Source: a virus
Direction: 5' to 3' (one strand)
IMG/VR virus record: IMGVR_UViG_3300005452_000001
Location: 1-26,315 of that record
DNA: 26,315 nt
Notes under the pieces: model-generated
Database searches by the model: none
The model's input: only the letters and a program-made list of their open reading frames with translations
Told to the model about the DNA's origin: nothing
Program-made: the position numbers and the translations under genes
Shown here: piece after piece, positions 6,407 to 16,400 of the stretch
Position numbering within the stretch: the stretch's first letter is position 1
Layout of the letters: every line of letters starts with the position of its first letter

Positions 6407-8299
6407 ATGGGGCTTTTTGATACTCTTTTTAATGCTTTCAGGAAACTAAAAACATCTTTAATGCTACCTTCCAGTGACATAGAAATATCGGCTGACTATG
6501 TTTTTAGGAATGCTTATTTCGTGGCTGGAGTAGAAGCAATAATTAGGGGTTTACAAAGACTAGAGGTAGAGGTGGTGAACGATAAAGGAGAAAAAACAAA
6601 AACATTCCTGGATAACATAAACCTAAACGACTTACTTCGTGCTATTATTTACGACTTATACACCTATGGTAATGCTTATGTTTACATTATTAAAGTTGCT
6701 AATAAGATAACAAATCTTTTTTCTTTACCACCTTCAAAAGTGTTAATCAAAACCAACAATGATGGAACGGCTTTGTATGTTTTGGAAGGAAAGGAAATAA
6801 ACGGTGAGGATATTTTACACTTTAAGCGTTTTATTCCAAACGAAGCCGACTACTACAGAACCATAAGAGGTGACAGCGTAACAAAAGGGATTGAAGACAT
6901 GCTAAAACTAAACTACCTCATTAACTCATCACTAGCAATTAACTTTAAGCGAAACAATCTTCCATCCATTGCGTTAATAAATAAGCAACCAATACCAGCA
7001 AGCGAACGGGAAAGATTTATTGAGGACATGGAGCAAAAACTCATGGGGAATTATTCCTTTTTGTATTTGCAAGGCGACACCGAACTTAAGGAACTTGTAG
7101 CAAAGTTTCCCGAGTGGACTTTAACAGTGAAAGACAAGATAAGAGACGAAGTTTTGGCAGTTTTGGGAGTTCCAAGGCTTTTGGTGGGTGATACGGATAG
7201 CGTTAACTATGCTAATGCTAAACAGCAATATCAAGTCTTCTACACCGAGACGATAATACCACTTGCAAGGCTTTTGGAAGATGAGTTTAACAGTAAAATT
7301 TTTGGTAAACAAGGCTTAAGATTGCGTTTCAGGACTGATGCAATTGAGGTATTACAACAGGATATTAAAGAAAGAGCACAAGCAATGATGATACTTTGGC
7401 AAATGGGTTATAGTGTTGAAGAGTTAGCCGAAATGTTTAACTTGCCAAAACCGAAGATTAGCGAAAATAACAAAACCAAAGAAGACACAAATGAAGAGAA
7501 AACAGATACTAACATCGTTATAAGGAAAACAATAGATAACATGATGCTAGAAGATGTTAGAATAAAAGCGTTTAACTTTCGTAAGAAGAGCGATAGAGAA
7601 TTCTTTAATCTTATTACCAAACTAGTAGCCGAAAACATAAGAGAGTTTGACAGTGAAATGTTTAATAAAGTTCTTTCGGTTCTAAGGGGTGATATGAAAC
7701 TAGCTGATTTTGAATACGAATTAGATAAATTTTTCCTAGACAGAAATAACGACTGGATAACAACAACCAAAGACTTTTACATTAAAAATACTTTTACGTT
7801 TTTAAAGGAAGTTCACAGAAAGCAAGTTCAGAAAGATATGTTTAGTTTGTTGGTGGATAATATCATTGACAGGCACGCAAAGAAAATAAAAAAGACAAAT
7901 GAAACGGTGAAAAGACAAATAAGAAACAAAATAAGCAATCTTCTAAACAGTTACGGAAGTGTAAGAGAGTTGAGCGATGAGATTGTAGAGAATATTAAAT
8001 TATACATCATAAAGCCATTCAAGAACCAAAGAGCCAGAGCGATGACAATAGCAAGAACGGAGTTAACAAGCGTAGTTGAAGATGTCAATTTTACCTATCA
8101 TGAAGCATATGACTTCCAATACAAAATCTGGGTAACAGCTATGGACGAGGTAGTTAGGGAAAGTCATCAGCACTTAGATGGCATGAAAGTATGGATTGGT
8201 GAAGTGTTTCCTAATGGCTTAATGTATCCTGGAGACCCCCATGCGGTAGACCCAGGCGAGGTAATTAATTGTAGGTGCACGGTGATTTATGAGCCATAA
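6407..8299 (+). CDS. Portal protein fused to a C-terminal MuF-type (SPP1 gp7-like) domain
   Basis: The 630-residue product has two parts. Residues 1 to about 360 match an HK97-type portal: a short N-terminal helix, the YGNAYVYI region, an HFKRF segment, and DEVLAVLGVPRLLVG, which is typical of these dodecameric vertex proteins. A charged linker follows, then a helical region. Residues about 549-630 are a clear MuF head-morphogenesis domain: ART-E, W-x6-D-x3-R-x2-H, the HLDG block, and EVINCRC at the end. The two functions are often separate adjacent genes, and here they are one chain. I see no frameshift or internal start that would separate them. CGGAGG lies upstream of ATG 6407. Confidence 0.92.
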   Translation: MGLFDTLFNAFRKLKTSLMLPSSDIEISADYVFRNAYFVAGVEAIIRGLQRLEVEVVNDKGEKTKTFLDNINLNDLLRAIIYDLYTYGNAYVYIIKVANKITNLFSLPPSKVLIKTNNDGTALYVLEGKEINGEDILHFKRFIPNEADYYRTIRGDSVTKGIEDMLKLNYLINSSLAINFKRNNLPSIALINKQPIPASERERFIEDMEQKLMGNYSFLYLQGDTELKELVAKFPEWTLTVKDKIRDEVLAVLGVPRLLVGDTDSVNYANAKQQYQVFYTETIIPLARLLEDEFNSKIFGKQGLRLRFRTDAIEVLQQDIKERAQAMMILWQMGYSVEELAEMFNLPKPKISENNKTKEDTNEEKTDTNIVIRKTIDNMMLEDVRIKAFNFRKKSDREFFNLITKLVAENIREFDSEMFNKVLSVLRGDMKLADFEYELDKFFLDRNNDWITTTKDFYIKNTFTFLKEVHRKQVQKDMFSLLVDNIIDRHAKKIKKTNETVKRQIRNKISNLLNSYGSVRELSDEIVENIKLYIIKPFKNQRARAMTIARTELTSVVEDVNFTYHEAYDFQYKIWVTAMDEVVRESHQHLDGMKVWIGEVFPNGLMYPGDPHAVDPGEVINCRCTVIYEP

Positions 8300-8305
8300 A
8301 AACCA

Positions 8306-8339
8306 AGACTACTATATATATATACATAGAATATATGCA
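8306..8339 (+). promoter_or_regulatory. Five-copy regulatory element, copy before the protease-capsid operon
   Basis: It starts AGACTACTATATA and contains ACATAGAATATATGCA. It shares the AGACTACTATA lead with the 19631 copy. It fills the 85-base gap between the portal stop and the protease gene, 46 bases before ATG 8385. It may be a phage-specific promoter or operator for capsid genes. No -35 box is recognisable. Confidence 0.75.
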
Positions 8340-8384
8340 CTGTGCAAAACAAATCATTTATCATTCTTGTTTAGGGGGTAAAAG

Positions 8385-9335
8385 ATGGCTAACAAACTAA
8401 ACAAAAAGGGTTTTGAGTTTGCTAAAAAACTTATAAGCGAAGGTAAATACAAAATAACAAGCGAATGGGAACCACCAACACCTGAAGAGGAAAATGACTA
8501 CATAGAGGAAAACGGTTGGGAGGCTTACAGTAAGTGGCACTTAGGCTATGATAGTGAAGTAGAAAACGACGAAACAAAAGCAAAATGGAAATATCCGTTT
8601 ACAAGTGATTTTAAAAATGTTGATAGAAGGGGACTGATTGCGATAAGGCAAAGAGCAGGACAACAAGGGGATGATGACATCTTTGAAGCGGCGGGGAAAT
8701 TACTAGAAATGATAGACGAAAAAGAAGGAAAAGAGTTTAAAGTTAACATAACTAAACAACAGGATAACACATTTACGGCTATTGCTAGTAAAGAGGTAGT
8801 GGATAGGATGGGTGATATTGTTAAGATTGCGGGAATTAAAATAGATAACTACCTTAAAAACCCCGTTATTTTGTTTAATCACAATCCTGACAAAATAGTT
8901 GGCAAGTCGGTGGATGTCTTGAAGACAAACGATAGTTTAATTGTTAAAATTCAGTTTGCTAATACGCCTTTAGCACAAGAGATAAAAGAACTGGTGTCAG
9001 AGGGTTTTTTAAATACCCTTTCCATCGGTTTTATGCCACTACAGTATAAGCCAAATGAAAGCGGACAAGGAATGGTTTATGAAAGCGTAGAACTTTTGGA
9101 GATTTCCATTGTCTCCATTCCAGCCAACCCCGAAGCGGTGGTATTAAGATACTTGGAAGACAGGTTAAACGCAAGAGCAATAAAACTACAGAATGCAATA
9201 TCGGAGGAGAAAATAAAGAAACTACAATACATTTACGACAGAATAAGAGAAGCAAATAAGAAAAACATTAATGAATACAAAGATAAAGTAATTTTAGAAA
9301 AGATAAAAGAATTACATAAAAAATTAAAGCAATAA
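8385..9335 (+). CDS. HK97-type prohead maturation protease with N-terminal extension
   Basis: The 316-residue product has a U35/S78 serine protease domain over about 120-255. The catalytic His is H166 (ILFNHNP) and the nucleophile is S213 (NTLSIGF), followed by ELLEISIVSIPANPEA. The enzyme cleaves scaffold and capsid precursors during head maturation. The first 112 residues are an extra domain with an acidic start and a KYPF...RRGLIAIRQRA block, reminiscent of DUF6582-type domains found in phage head genes. The last 60 residues are a charged coiled-coil tail that may serve as scaffold. GGGGGT lies seven bases upstream of the start. Confidence 0.9.
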   Translation: MANKLNKKGFEFAKKLISEGKYKITSEWEPPTPEEENDYIEENGWEAYSKWHLGYDSEVENDETKAKWKYPFTSDFKNVDRRGLIAIRQRAGQQGDDDIFEAAGKLLEMIDEKEGKEFKVNITKQQDNTFTAIASKEVVDRMGDIVKIAGIKIDNYLKNPVILFNHNPDKIVGKSVDVLKTNDSLIVKIQFANTPLAQEIKELVSEGFLNTLSIGFMPLQYKPNESGQGMVYESVELLEISIVSIPANPEAVVLRYLEDRLNARAIKLQNAISEEKIKKLQYIYDRIREANKKNINEYKDKVILEKIKELHKKLKQ

Positions 9336-9340
9336 AACCG

Positions 9341-9361
9341 TTTTAGCCGTGATGGCTAAAA
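9341..9361 (+). other. Perfect 8-bp hairpin between protease and capsid genes
   Basis: TTTTAGCC (9341-9348) pairs with GGCTAAAA (9354-9361) around GTGAT. No T-tract follows, so it is not a standard terminator. It could protect or process the capsid mRNA. Confidence 0.55.
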
Positions 9362-9405
9362 TGAGAAATAAAACAAAAACAAAAATTTTTAAAGGGGGTA
9401 TGAAG

Positions 9406-10473
9406 ATGGATGAGGTTTTGAAAGAACTTGAAATTTTAACTGATGAAATAAAAGCCAAAACGAGCAAAATTGATGAATTTGAAAAGCAGTTAAATAGTGT
9501 TACCGAAGAGATAGCAAAAATAAAAACACTGACAATCACAACACCTGAAGGAACAAAAGAGAAAGCAAAAAAGGAATTCGGGAGTTACATTAAAAAAGCG
9601 GTTACGACGGGCTCTACTGGAGCTGAGTTTGTTTTACCTGTAGAAATATACAGCGAAGTGCAGGACATGATAAATAACTATGGCGTTGTTGCTAAGCTAT
9701 CCAAAAATATACCAATGGCTAGCAAAACGTTAAAGGTTCCAGTTTCGGGGGCTGTGGATGTATATTATCCAGACGAGGGCGTGGATATAACCGAAAGCAA
9801 TAACATTTTCAGCAATGGCTTAACACTAACAGCAAAGAAACAGGCAGCATTGGTAAACATATCAAGAGAAATGTTACAGTGGAGTGAGGTTCAGCTTGCT
9901 AACTATGTCTCCGAACTGATAGCAAGGGATATGGCTAAAGAGGAAGACAGACAGGCACTTTTGGGAACAGGTGCACCATTCAGTGGTATTGGATACAATA
10001 CAGGCGTTCCAGCAGTTGTTGGCTCCACTACTGGTTATAACTGGATAGACAGCGAGCAAATAATAAATGCTATCGGTTTAGTAGATAGTGACTACCAAAC
10101 CAGTGATGTTGTGTTGATAATGAATAGCGTTGTATTCTTTAGCATATTCCAAAAGCAAAAGAAAATAACAAGTATGACAGGTGGCTACATCATTGACGCG
10201 ATGGTTGGTCTTAATCCACCAACAATAGCGGGTTACAGGGTATTTTTCTCTAAGGTTATGCCGAACTCCACCACTGGTAGTAACTTACCTTATGTTGTTA
10301 TCGGTAATTTTGCAAACGGACACTTAAGAGGTATCGGACAGGAAATAACAGTAGAGATAAGCAAGGATTATAACTTTGCTAAAGACTTAATAACGATAAA
10401 AGCGACAAGATTACACAGTGTTGGAAACATAATACCGAAGGCATTTGCTAGAATGGTAAGTGCTAATTCATAG
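9406..10473 (+). CDS. Major capsid protein, HK97 fold
   Basis: The start at ATG 9406 gives 355 residues and has AAAGGGGG at ideal spacing (6 bases). ATG 9400 is too close to that site, and the frame is open further upstream only by chance. Residues 1 to about 60 are a coiled-coil delta domain of the type used as internal scaffold and removed by the protease. The mature HK97-fold body begins near the FGSYIKKAVTTGS segment and includes the P-domain helix and the EEDRQALLGTG loop typical of this superfamily. It forms the icosahedral shell. A terminator two genes on (10671) and the upstream hairpin set this block apart for high expression. Confidence 0.92.
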   Translation: MDEVLKELEILTDEIKAKTSKIDEFEKQLNSVTEEIAKIKTLTITTPEGTKEKAKKEFGSYIKKAVTTGSTGAEFVLPVEIYSEVQDMINNYGVVAKLSKNIPMASKTLKVPVSGAVDVYYPDEGVDITESNNIFSNGLTLTAKKQAALVNISREMLQWSEVQLANYVSELIARDMAKEEDRQALLGTGAPFSGIGYNTGVPAVVGSTTGYNWIDSEQIINAIGLVDSDYQTSDVVLIMNSVVFFSIFQKQKKITSMTGGYIIDAMVGLNPPTIAGYRVFFSKVMPNSTTGSNLPYVVIGNFANGHLRGIGQEITVEISKDYNFAKDLITIKATRLHSVGNIIPKAFARMVSANS

Positions 10474-10483
10474 GGGGTGAACG

Positions 10484-10666
10484 ATGATAGTTAAAGCATT
10501 AGCAAGTTTTTGGTATAACGGAAGACTAGTGCAAGCAGATGAAGAGGTGGAAATAAGCAAAGAAGATTACGAAAAACTAAAAAACATTGTTACCTTGCTA
10601 GTTGTTAATTCACCTACGGTAACAGCACAAGAAGACAAAATAAAAGAAAAGAAGAAAGAAAAATAA
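10484..10666 (+). CDS. Small head-associated protein, 60 aa
   Basis: The product has a compact N-terminal domain (a MIVKAL-x-SFWYNGRLVQADEEVEIS block) like small proteins often found right after capsid genes, and a Lys/Glu tail. The function in those phages is usually unassigned; minor decoration or head-joining roles have been suggested. GGGGGTGA lies upstream, ten bases after the capsid stop, so it is co-transcribed with the capsid gene. Confidence 0.75.
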   Translation: MIVKALASFWYNGRLVQADEEVEISKEDYEKLKNIVTLLVVNSPTVTAQEDKIKEKKKEK

Positions 10667-10670
10667 AAAA

Positions 10671-10695
10671 GGGAGGTTTAACCTCCCTTTCTTTT
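10671..10695 (+). terminator. Intrinsic terminator after the capsid block
   Basis: GGGAGGT (10671-10677), loop TTA, and ACCTCCC (10681-10687) are followed by TTTCTTTT. The perfect 7-bp GC-rich stem and T-tract make this the best terminator in the structural region. It should lower transcription of the connector and tail genes relative to capsid. Confidence 0.85.
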
Positions 10696-10704
10696 GGGGG
10701 CTTT

Positions 10705-11247
10705 ATGACAACGATTTTGGACACTGTTAAAAACATACTAAACATAACGGACAATAGCCAAGATGATTATCTTTTAGCACTTAAGGAAAAAGTGTTAAAG
10801 GACTTGGAAAGTGATTATACAAACCCTCTTCTAACTACCTACACATATGAGTTTGATAATCTACTTAAAAACACAAACTTAATCTTCTTTAAGCGTTTTG
10901 ATGTTAATTTTCAAATTTTGTCCGTTACCGTTACGGATACTAACGGTGTTACAAGCACCCCCGAATACACTTATACAAATGGCGTTTTGTATTTTAAAAC
11001 CAAACCAATGGTGCGAGTAAGGATAGTATTCAAGAGGGGTTACTTAAACGAAACTGACATGGATATTCACCTAATGCTTTTAATTTCCAAACTCATTTTT
11101 TTGGAGTATTACGAAACCAAATACGGTGGGCTTGTTAGTAGTGAACAGAGCGTGGATGGTGTAAGAAACACTTACAAAGATTTTAACGAGCAAAGAGCAA
11201 GTATTATTTATCAAATCAAAAGCAAATTAGGATACTACGGCGTATGA
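10705..11247 (+). CDS. Head-tail connector, gp6-like
   Basis: The 180-residue product has the N-terminal pattern LDTVKNILNITDNSQDDYL, typical of the phage gp6-like head-tail connector (DNA-packaging/adaptor) family. A beta-rich middle and a helical C-terminus follow. These proteins form a ring under the portal. A GGGGGC site precedes ATG 10705, directly after the terminator. Its stop overlaps the next start (ATGA). Confidence 0.75.
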   Translation: MTTILDTVKNILNITDNSQDDYLLALKEKVLKDLESDYTNPLLTTYTYEFDNLLKNTNLIFFKRFDVNFQILSVTVTDTNGVTSTPEYTYTNGVLYFKTKPMVRVRIVFKRGYLNETDMDIHLMLLISKLIFLEYYETKYGGLVSSEQSVDGVRNTYKDFNEQRASIIYQIKSKLGYYGV

Positions 11248-11777
11248 GTTTAGAAAGTGATTTAGAGGAAATATTCAGTAAAGCGAGGTTGAGGATAATA
11301 ATTAACGAAGCAATTAATATTGCTAAAAGAGAATTCACAAACTACATGAAAGTTAGAACAGGCTTCTTAAGAAGAACACTTGACTATAACTATAACGAAA
11401 TAACAAAGGGAATACGAATTTATAGCCAAACAGTTTACGGAAGAGCACAGGAATTTGGAGCAGAGATAACACCAAAGAAAACTAGGCGTTTATGGATACC
11501 ATTACCACCTAACCTAACTAGTGCAGGGGTGATAAGGCAGACACCAAAAGATGTTTTTGATAAGGGGTTTATAAAGAAAGACATTTTTTATCTTAAGCAA
11601 AACGATAGTATTATTCCTTACTTTGCGCTAAAAAACCAAACGAAAATAAAACCAAAATTGTGGATAAAACGAAGCTTAATGAAAGTGGATAAAAAAACAG
11701 TAGAAGAGAAGACAAGGCAGTTAGTAAAGAATGCGCTAAAAAACGATTTAAAAAATATTATCAAAAGAATATTTTAA
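11244..11777 (+). CDS. HK97 gp10-like / tail-completion (neck) protein
   Basis: The 177-residue product shows the MKVRTGFLRRTL segment and the YGRAQEFGAEITPKKTRRL block typical of HK97 gp10-like and Mu gpG-like virion-morphogenesis proteins, which act at the neck between head and tail. Its ATGA overlap with the connector gene implies translational coupling. Confidence 0.7.
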   Translation: MSLESDLEEIFSKARLRIIINEAINIAKREFTNYMKVRTGFLRRTLDYNYNEITKGIRIYSQTVYGRAQEFGAEITPKKTRRLWIPLPPNLTSAGVIRQTPKDVFDKGFIKKDIFYLKQNDSIIPYFALKNQTKIKPKLWIKRSLMKVDKKTVEEKTRQLVKNALKNDLKNIIKRIF

Positions 11778-11789
11778 CGGGGGTGTAGG

Positions 11790-12152
11790 ATGGATTGGGT
11801 TAGTGAAGAGATAAAAACAAGAATAACACCATTACTAAATGCTTATGGAGTAAGGCTAGTAGCGTTGGAAGACTTTTTAAACACACAAGACAAGCAAATC
11901 GCTTGTCTTTCTAATACGGAAAAATATATTCAAGATGGCAGAGGCTTGGTTTGTGAAATTGCTTTATTCTTAAAAGTTAAGGATAATCTTCTTACCTTTG
12001 ATAACTTCAACGAGTTTTTAAGACAGTTAAGCGCGATAAGAGACAATAATTTTGCAGTCACAAGAATAATAAATATCACAAGAACGAAAGATGAAAAGTT
12101 AAAACTTTCGGTTTTGGAAGTTAGTTTTGAAATTGTTTATTTGTTCTACTAA
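11790..12152 (+). CDS. Probable tail terminator protein
   Basis: The 120-residue product has a mixed alpha/beta pattern with a repetitive-looking C-terminal strand pair (FAVTRIINITRTKDE then LSVLEVSFEIVYLFY). I do not recognise a specific motif. Its size and its place between the gp10-like protein and the tail tube match the tail terminator (gpU-like) of siphoviruses, so the call rests on synteny. A GGGGGTG ribosome binding site precedes the ATG. A perfect hairpin lies about 100 bases into the gene. Confidence 0.5.
   Translation: MDWVSEEIKTRITPLLNAYGVRLVALEDFLNTQDKQIACLSNTEKYIQDGRGLVCEIALFLKVKDNLLTFDNFNEFLRQLSAIRDNNFAVTRIINITRTKDEKLKLSVLEVSFEIVYLFY
11887..11909 (+). other. Perfect 9-bp hairpin inside gene 11790
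   Basis: AAGACAAGC (11887-11895) pairs with GCTTGTCTT (11901-11909) around AAATC, and a few Ts follow. It resembles a weak terminator inside the coding region. Confidence 0.5.
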
Positions 12153-12181
12153 CGGTTATTATTTTTTTAAGGGGGTGAAAG

Positions 12182-12793
12182 ATGGCAAGCAATGTTTTAA
12201 CTGGTTCGTATCGTGTGTTTTTTAGCACGTATACGTGGACATCTGCAAACGTGGATAGTGCTGTAGGTGGAACAATACCAAACTCTGTAACATGGAAACA
12301 AATATTCACAAACGGCGAAGCAAAAATAACAATCTCCAGAGACTTACTAGACTTACAAACCGACCAAGAGGGTATAAGGAAAAGAATAATTAATGGTGTG
12401 GACAAGGTGGAGGTAGAAATTCCTATTGCGGACATTAGTTACGAAATACTTGTTAAGTATTTCCAAATCAACCCTACCAATGTTGATACTGCTGGTGGTG
12501 TCAAGGCACTAAAGGGTTCCTACAGGGGAACTGAGATAACTAATTCCTTTACTTTATTGCTTTATCACACTAGCTATGACCCTTCTAATCTTACTGACAC
12601 ACCAAGATTTGGAACTGGTAGCGACCCTACGGCTATACTTCTTTTTAAGGTAGTTTCGGCTAGCGGGTTAGAAATTTCCTATAACCCAAGTGGACAGCAA
12701 ATTCTAACTCTTAAACTTCAGGCGTTAAGCGTAGATGGCGCTGATAATAAAGGTGTTTTAGGTGTTATTGGAACATTAAACAGTGGCTCGTAA
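12182..12793 (+). CDS. Major tail tube protein
   Basis: The 203-residue product is beta-rich, Gly/Ser/Thr-rich and has few helices. It sits directly upstream of the chaperone-position gene and the tape measure, which is the usual place for the tail tube subunit. The middle segment (KVEVEIPIADISYEILVKYF) and the C-terminal strands fit a tube-protein fold. I see no C-terminal Ig-like domain. GGGGGTGA lies just upstream of the ATG. The stop TAA shares its last base with the next start. Confidence 0.7.
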   Translation: MASNVLTGSYRVFFSTYTWTSANVDSAVGGTIPNSVTWKQIFTNGEAKITISRDLLDLQTDQEGIRKRIINGVDKVEVEIPIADISYEILVKYFQINPTNVDTAGGVKALKGSYRGTEITNSFTLLLYHTSYDPSNLTDTPRFGTGSDPTAILLFKVVSASGLEISYNPSGQQILTLKLQALSVDGADNKGVLGVIGTLNSGS

Positions 12794-13359
12794 TGTTGGC
12801 ATTCTTAGATAAGGTAAAGATTTTCACCTGGGAGGGGGTAAAAGTTAAAATTTTTAAAAAGGGTATACGGGAGGTTTATTTACTCCTGTATATCCTTAAC
12901 AAAACTAAAGCAATAAGTGGCGACTTACTAACTTTTTTAATTAAACAAAATCAAGTAGAGTTTAGGAAAATTAATAACATCACAAAGCGGCTTTTTTCTT
13001 CCTTCTTTGCTTTTTACTCGTTTAAGGATAAACTTAAGTTTTTGTTAATGCGAAGAGACAAAAAACTAAAGTTGTTCCAGACTGTTTACCAAGAAATTTT
13101 AAACTACAACGTTGGTAGCGAAGGAAACAAAAGTGAAGAGAGCAATTTTGATTTTGACAGTTTCACAAGAAACATGTATTATTCTGTTTCGCAGTTGTTT
13201 TTCTATTCGGGGCGTTCTTTGGAAGAAATCTTTAATCTTACCTTTGAGGAGTTGAGAATTCTTTTAGTAAATCTAAACTACCATCGTTTTAACATTGCTG
13301 TGGATAGTGCGGGGGCTTGGAATTTAGAAGAGTTTAAAAGGGCTTTAAGGATTTATTAA
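12793..13359 (+). CDS. Probable tail assembly chaperone
   Basis: The 188-residue product is helical and basic in its first half and acidic in its second. It contains FTRNMYYSVSQLFFY and RSLEEIFNLTFEELRILL, which resemble the short helices of tail chaperones. Its place between tail tube and tape measure is that of the gpG/gpGT pair in lambda-like phages. Those pairs often use a -1 frameshift. Here I find one continuous frame and no second overlapping ORF. It starts on the A of the previous TAA stop, so translation is coupled. The family call is by position. Confidence 0.5.
   Translation: MLAFLDKVKIFTWEGVKVKIFKKGIREVYLLLYILNKTKAISGDLLTFLIKQNQVEFRKINNITKRLFSSFFAFYSFKDKLKFLLMRRDKKLKLFQTVYQEILNYNVGSEGNKSEESNFDFDSFTRNMYYSVSQLFFYSGRSLEEIFNLTFEELRILLVNLNYHRFNIAVDSAGAWNLEEFKRALRIY
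12864..12892 (+). other. 10-bp hairpin near the start of gene 12793
   Basis: TATACGGGAG (12864-12873) pairs with CTCCTGTATA (12883-12892), with one G-T wobble, around nine bases, about 70 bases after the start. Confidence 0.5.
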
Positions 13360-13365
13360 AACCTC

Positions 13366-13397
13366 AAGTTCTATAATATATACATATAGAATATATG
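13366..13397 (+). promoter_or_regulatory. Five-copy regulatory element, copy before the tape measure
   Basis: It begins AAGTTCTATAATATA and continues into TAGAATATATG. In this copy the core is a perfect dyad, CATATA-GAA-TATATG (13383-13397), the best-formed of the five. That is what a dimeric DNA-binding protein would recognise. It lies 39 bases before ATG 13437. Confidence 0.75.
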
Positions 13398-13423
13398 ACA
13401 TGCTTTTTGAAACACTAATCATA

Positions 13424-13439
13424 AATAATTCAATTCATG
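13424..13439 (+). promoter_or_regulatory. -10-like box seven bases before ATG 13437
   Basis: AATAAT (13424-13429) is followed by seven bases and ATG. The tape-measure gene has no Shine-Dalgarno. The geometry equals that at 2797 and 23566. Confidence 0.4.
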
Positions 13440-16400
13440 GCAGGTGATATCCAAGTCATTTACGAAATCAAAGCAGAAGTGGATAATGCTGTTAAAAACA
13501 TAGCCACTGTGAATGAAAAAGTTAAGAGTATTCCGAAGGAAGCGGAAAATGCAAGTAGAGGTTTAGCTAATATCGGTAACTCCATAGTTGGCGCTTTGGG
13601 TAAAATTATGTTAATCGTGGAAGCGTTTAGGCAGTTAACAAATGCAATCAAGGGGGCGATAGAAAAAGAAAGAAACCTTAAGCAATTAGAAGTAGCCTTA
13701 TTGGGGATTGGTAAAAGCAAAGAGGAGATAAAAGCAATAACAGAGGAACTAGACAAGTTTTCGGTGGAGTTATCCAGGTTAACCGCGATTGATGATGATG
13801 CTATTATGGGAGTTGTTAAGCTTGGTATTCAGATGGGTATGACAGCAGAGCAGGCTAAAGAGTTAACTAAACTTGCAGCAGGTATTAGTGCAACTTTTGG
13901 AATGGATTTGCAAACAGCTTTTATACAACTTAATAAACAACTCACAACTGGAGAAAGTTCACTAACCCGTTATGATGCTAATCTTAAAAACTTAACTAAA
14001 ACAGCAAAAGATAACACTGAAATAATAAACTACCTTGTTAAAACATACGGTGGTATGGCTGAAGCACAGGGGAAAGTGGATAGTTTAACTAAAGCACAGA
14101 TTGCTTTTAATAACATTCTTAAATCCATTGCTAAAATAATTTTACCGATTTTGGATGTTGTGAGTGATTTAGCAACAAGACTAGCGGATACATTAGCACC
14201 TGCTTTTGAAAAAGTTGGTGAGGTGGTAAGAGGTTTAGAACCTGCTTTTAAAGCATTAATGAACATCTTGTCACAAGTATTAAGTTTTGTTATTAATGTT
14301 GCAACTAACATTACAAAAGTATTCCAAAACCTACTGGAGAATATCGGCATTTTAGAAACCAAAAATGTAGAAAAGTTAGCAAAAAGACAAGAAACATTAA
14401 TTAGTGAGGCTAGAAGGTTAATTTTCCAATACAGTCGTAAAGAGGTTGGTGAAAGCTTCATAAGAGCATTGTTTACTGGCAGTGTCGGAGCTGAAAGTGA
14501 GTTTAGGAAGATAATAAGCAATTTATCACCCGCCAATGCTAATGAATTATTAAGCAAAATCGTGTCACTAAAGAGTGAGTATAACGAAATTGGTAAGAAG
14601 ATAAAGGAAATAAACATTGATGGTGAAAGACAGGTAAAAATAAACACTACTACGCTAGCAAGCATAAAAGCGATTAAAGAAGAGGAAGAGAAAACAAAAA
14701 CAAAACAAAAAGACACTTTGGATTTGTTAAAGGAAAGACTAACGGCTTTGGAAAAACTTGTAGAGTTCCTAAAAGCAAACAATGCTTTAACAGAAGAAAA
14801 CAAAAAGAAAATACAAGAACAGGTGGATAGTTTGCTTAAAACACAACTAGCCGTAGGGGATTTAAAGGGTAGTTTTGGAGAAATTGTGGATAAACTAAAA
14901 ACTAGCAAACTAACAGCTGAAGAGTGGCAGGCAGTTTTGGAAAATGTAGACTTAACAAGGGTGGTAGAGGATTTGGATAAAGTAACAGAAAAATTAAATG
15001 AAAGCAAAGACAACTCGGAGGAACTTAAAAGAGCTTTGGAGGAAATTAAGAAAACGATTAGCGATGTTGTTAGAGTATTGGATGCTTTAATAAGCGGGTT
15101 AGAAAAAATCGGTGCAATTAGTAGTGCAACGGCTAGTTCTTTAAAAACTTATATTTCCTCTATTCAAGAACTCGCAACGGGTATCATGTCTGGAGACACC
15201 ACTTCGGCATTGGTTGGTAGTATTACTCTTCTTTCACAAGTAGTTTATGATATTACCAACATTATTTCTTTTTACAACCAGCAAACCAAAATGGCTATTT
15301 CTAACGCCAATCAGCTTAAAGCAGAGCTGGAAGAGATTAACAGAAGGCTTGAAGACATAAAGGATAAAATGCGTGACATTTTTACTAATGAAGACATGGA
15401 AATAGCACTAGATGAGTTGACAAAAGCATTAGATGAAAAGTTTAGAAAACAGTTAGACATCGTAAATGAATATTATCGCAAACAAATAAACGAAACACAA
15501 AGCGAGATAGAAAGACTACAAAAAAGACTTGTTACTTTGAATTCAGAATTAACAGCAGGCGGTAGAGGTAGGAATGAGTTTTATTTGAAAAAAGAAATAA
15601 GAGAAACGGAAGAGCAAATACGAAGACTACAGGAAAGACTAGCAAATCTAAACCAATCTATCTTGATAGTTAACAAAAACCTCTCGGAGATGACTAAACA
15701 AGAAAGAGAAAGAGAAGCGGAGAGAGTAAGAGCAAGTATTAGTTCGCTACAACAACAAAAAGGTAAGTTAGAAGACTTCCTGAGGTGGCTACAGGAAAAC
15801 CAGGGTCAATTTAGCACAGGGGCTTTTGGAATTAATATTGTTGCTAGCCGTGAGGCTTGGAATATCTATGCTGGTATTGTAAACGAACTAGAAAGAATGG
15901 GGATTATAACAGCAAAGCAAAGACAATTGTTTTTGGATAATGCAGGAGTTACACAGGACATTAAAGACATTATAACGATAATAAACAATCGCGTTAGTGA
16001 CTTAAATAGTGCGATAGCAAATCAAAGAGCGCTTCTGGATACCTTAACCAAATACGACGAGGTAAGGCTCCAGACGGTGGAGGATTTAGCAAAGAACCAT
16101 GATGCCTTGGTTAGGCTTTATGACTTACAAGGACAAAAGGAAAAAGCAATTTTGCAACTACAGGAAAAAGCAAATTTTTTGCAAAGAGAAATAAACAAAG
16201 CAAAAGCGAATGGAATAAATACAGTGCAGTTAGAAATTGAGTATTACAAAACCATAAATGATATAACCGAAAGGCAAAGGAAACAACAAGAAGAGATAAA
16301 CAAGCTGATAAACGAAAGAATAAACAAATTAAAACAGGTGGTGGAACTTGGCGGACTGGATGTAGAGAACTACAAAGACATACAAACGATTACGAAGATA

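Noticed and set aside
12793-13359. Programmed -1 frameshift in the tail chaperone gene
   Set aside because: The gene is one continuous frame and no second overlapping ORF exists before the tape measure.
14030-15013. Long minus-strand open frame (327 codons) opposite the tape measure
   Set aside because: It is Ser/Leu/Phe-rich, as expected from antisense of a Lys/Glu-rich coiled coil, and has no ribosome binding site. It is a shadow of the tape-measure gene.
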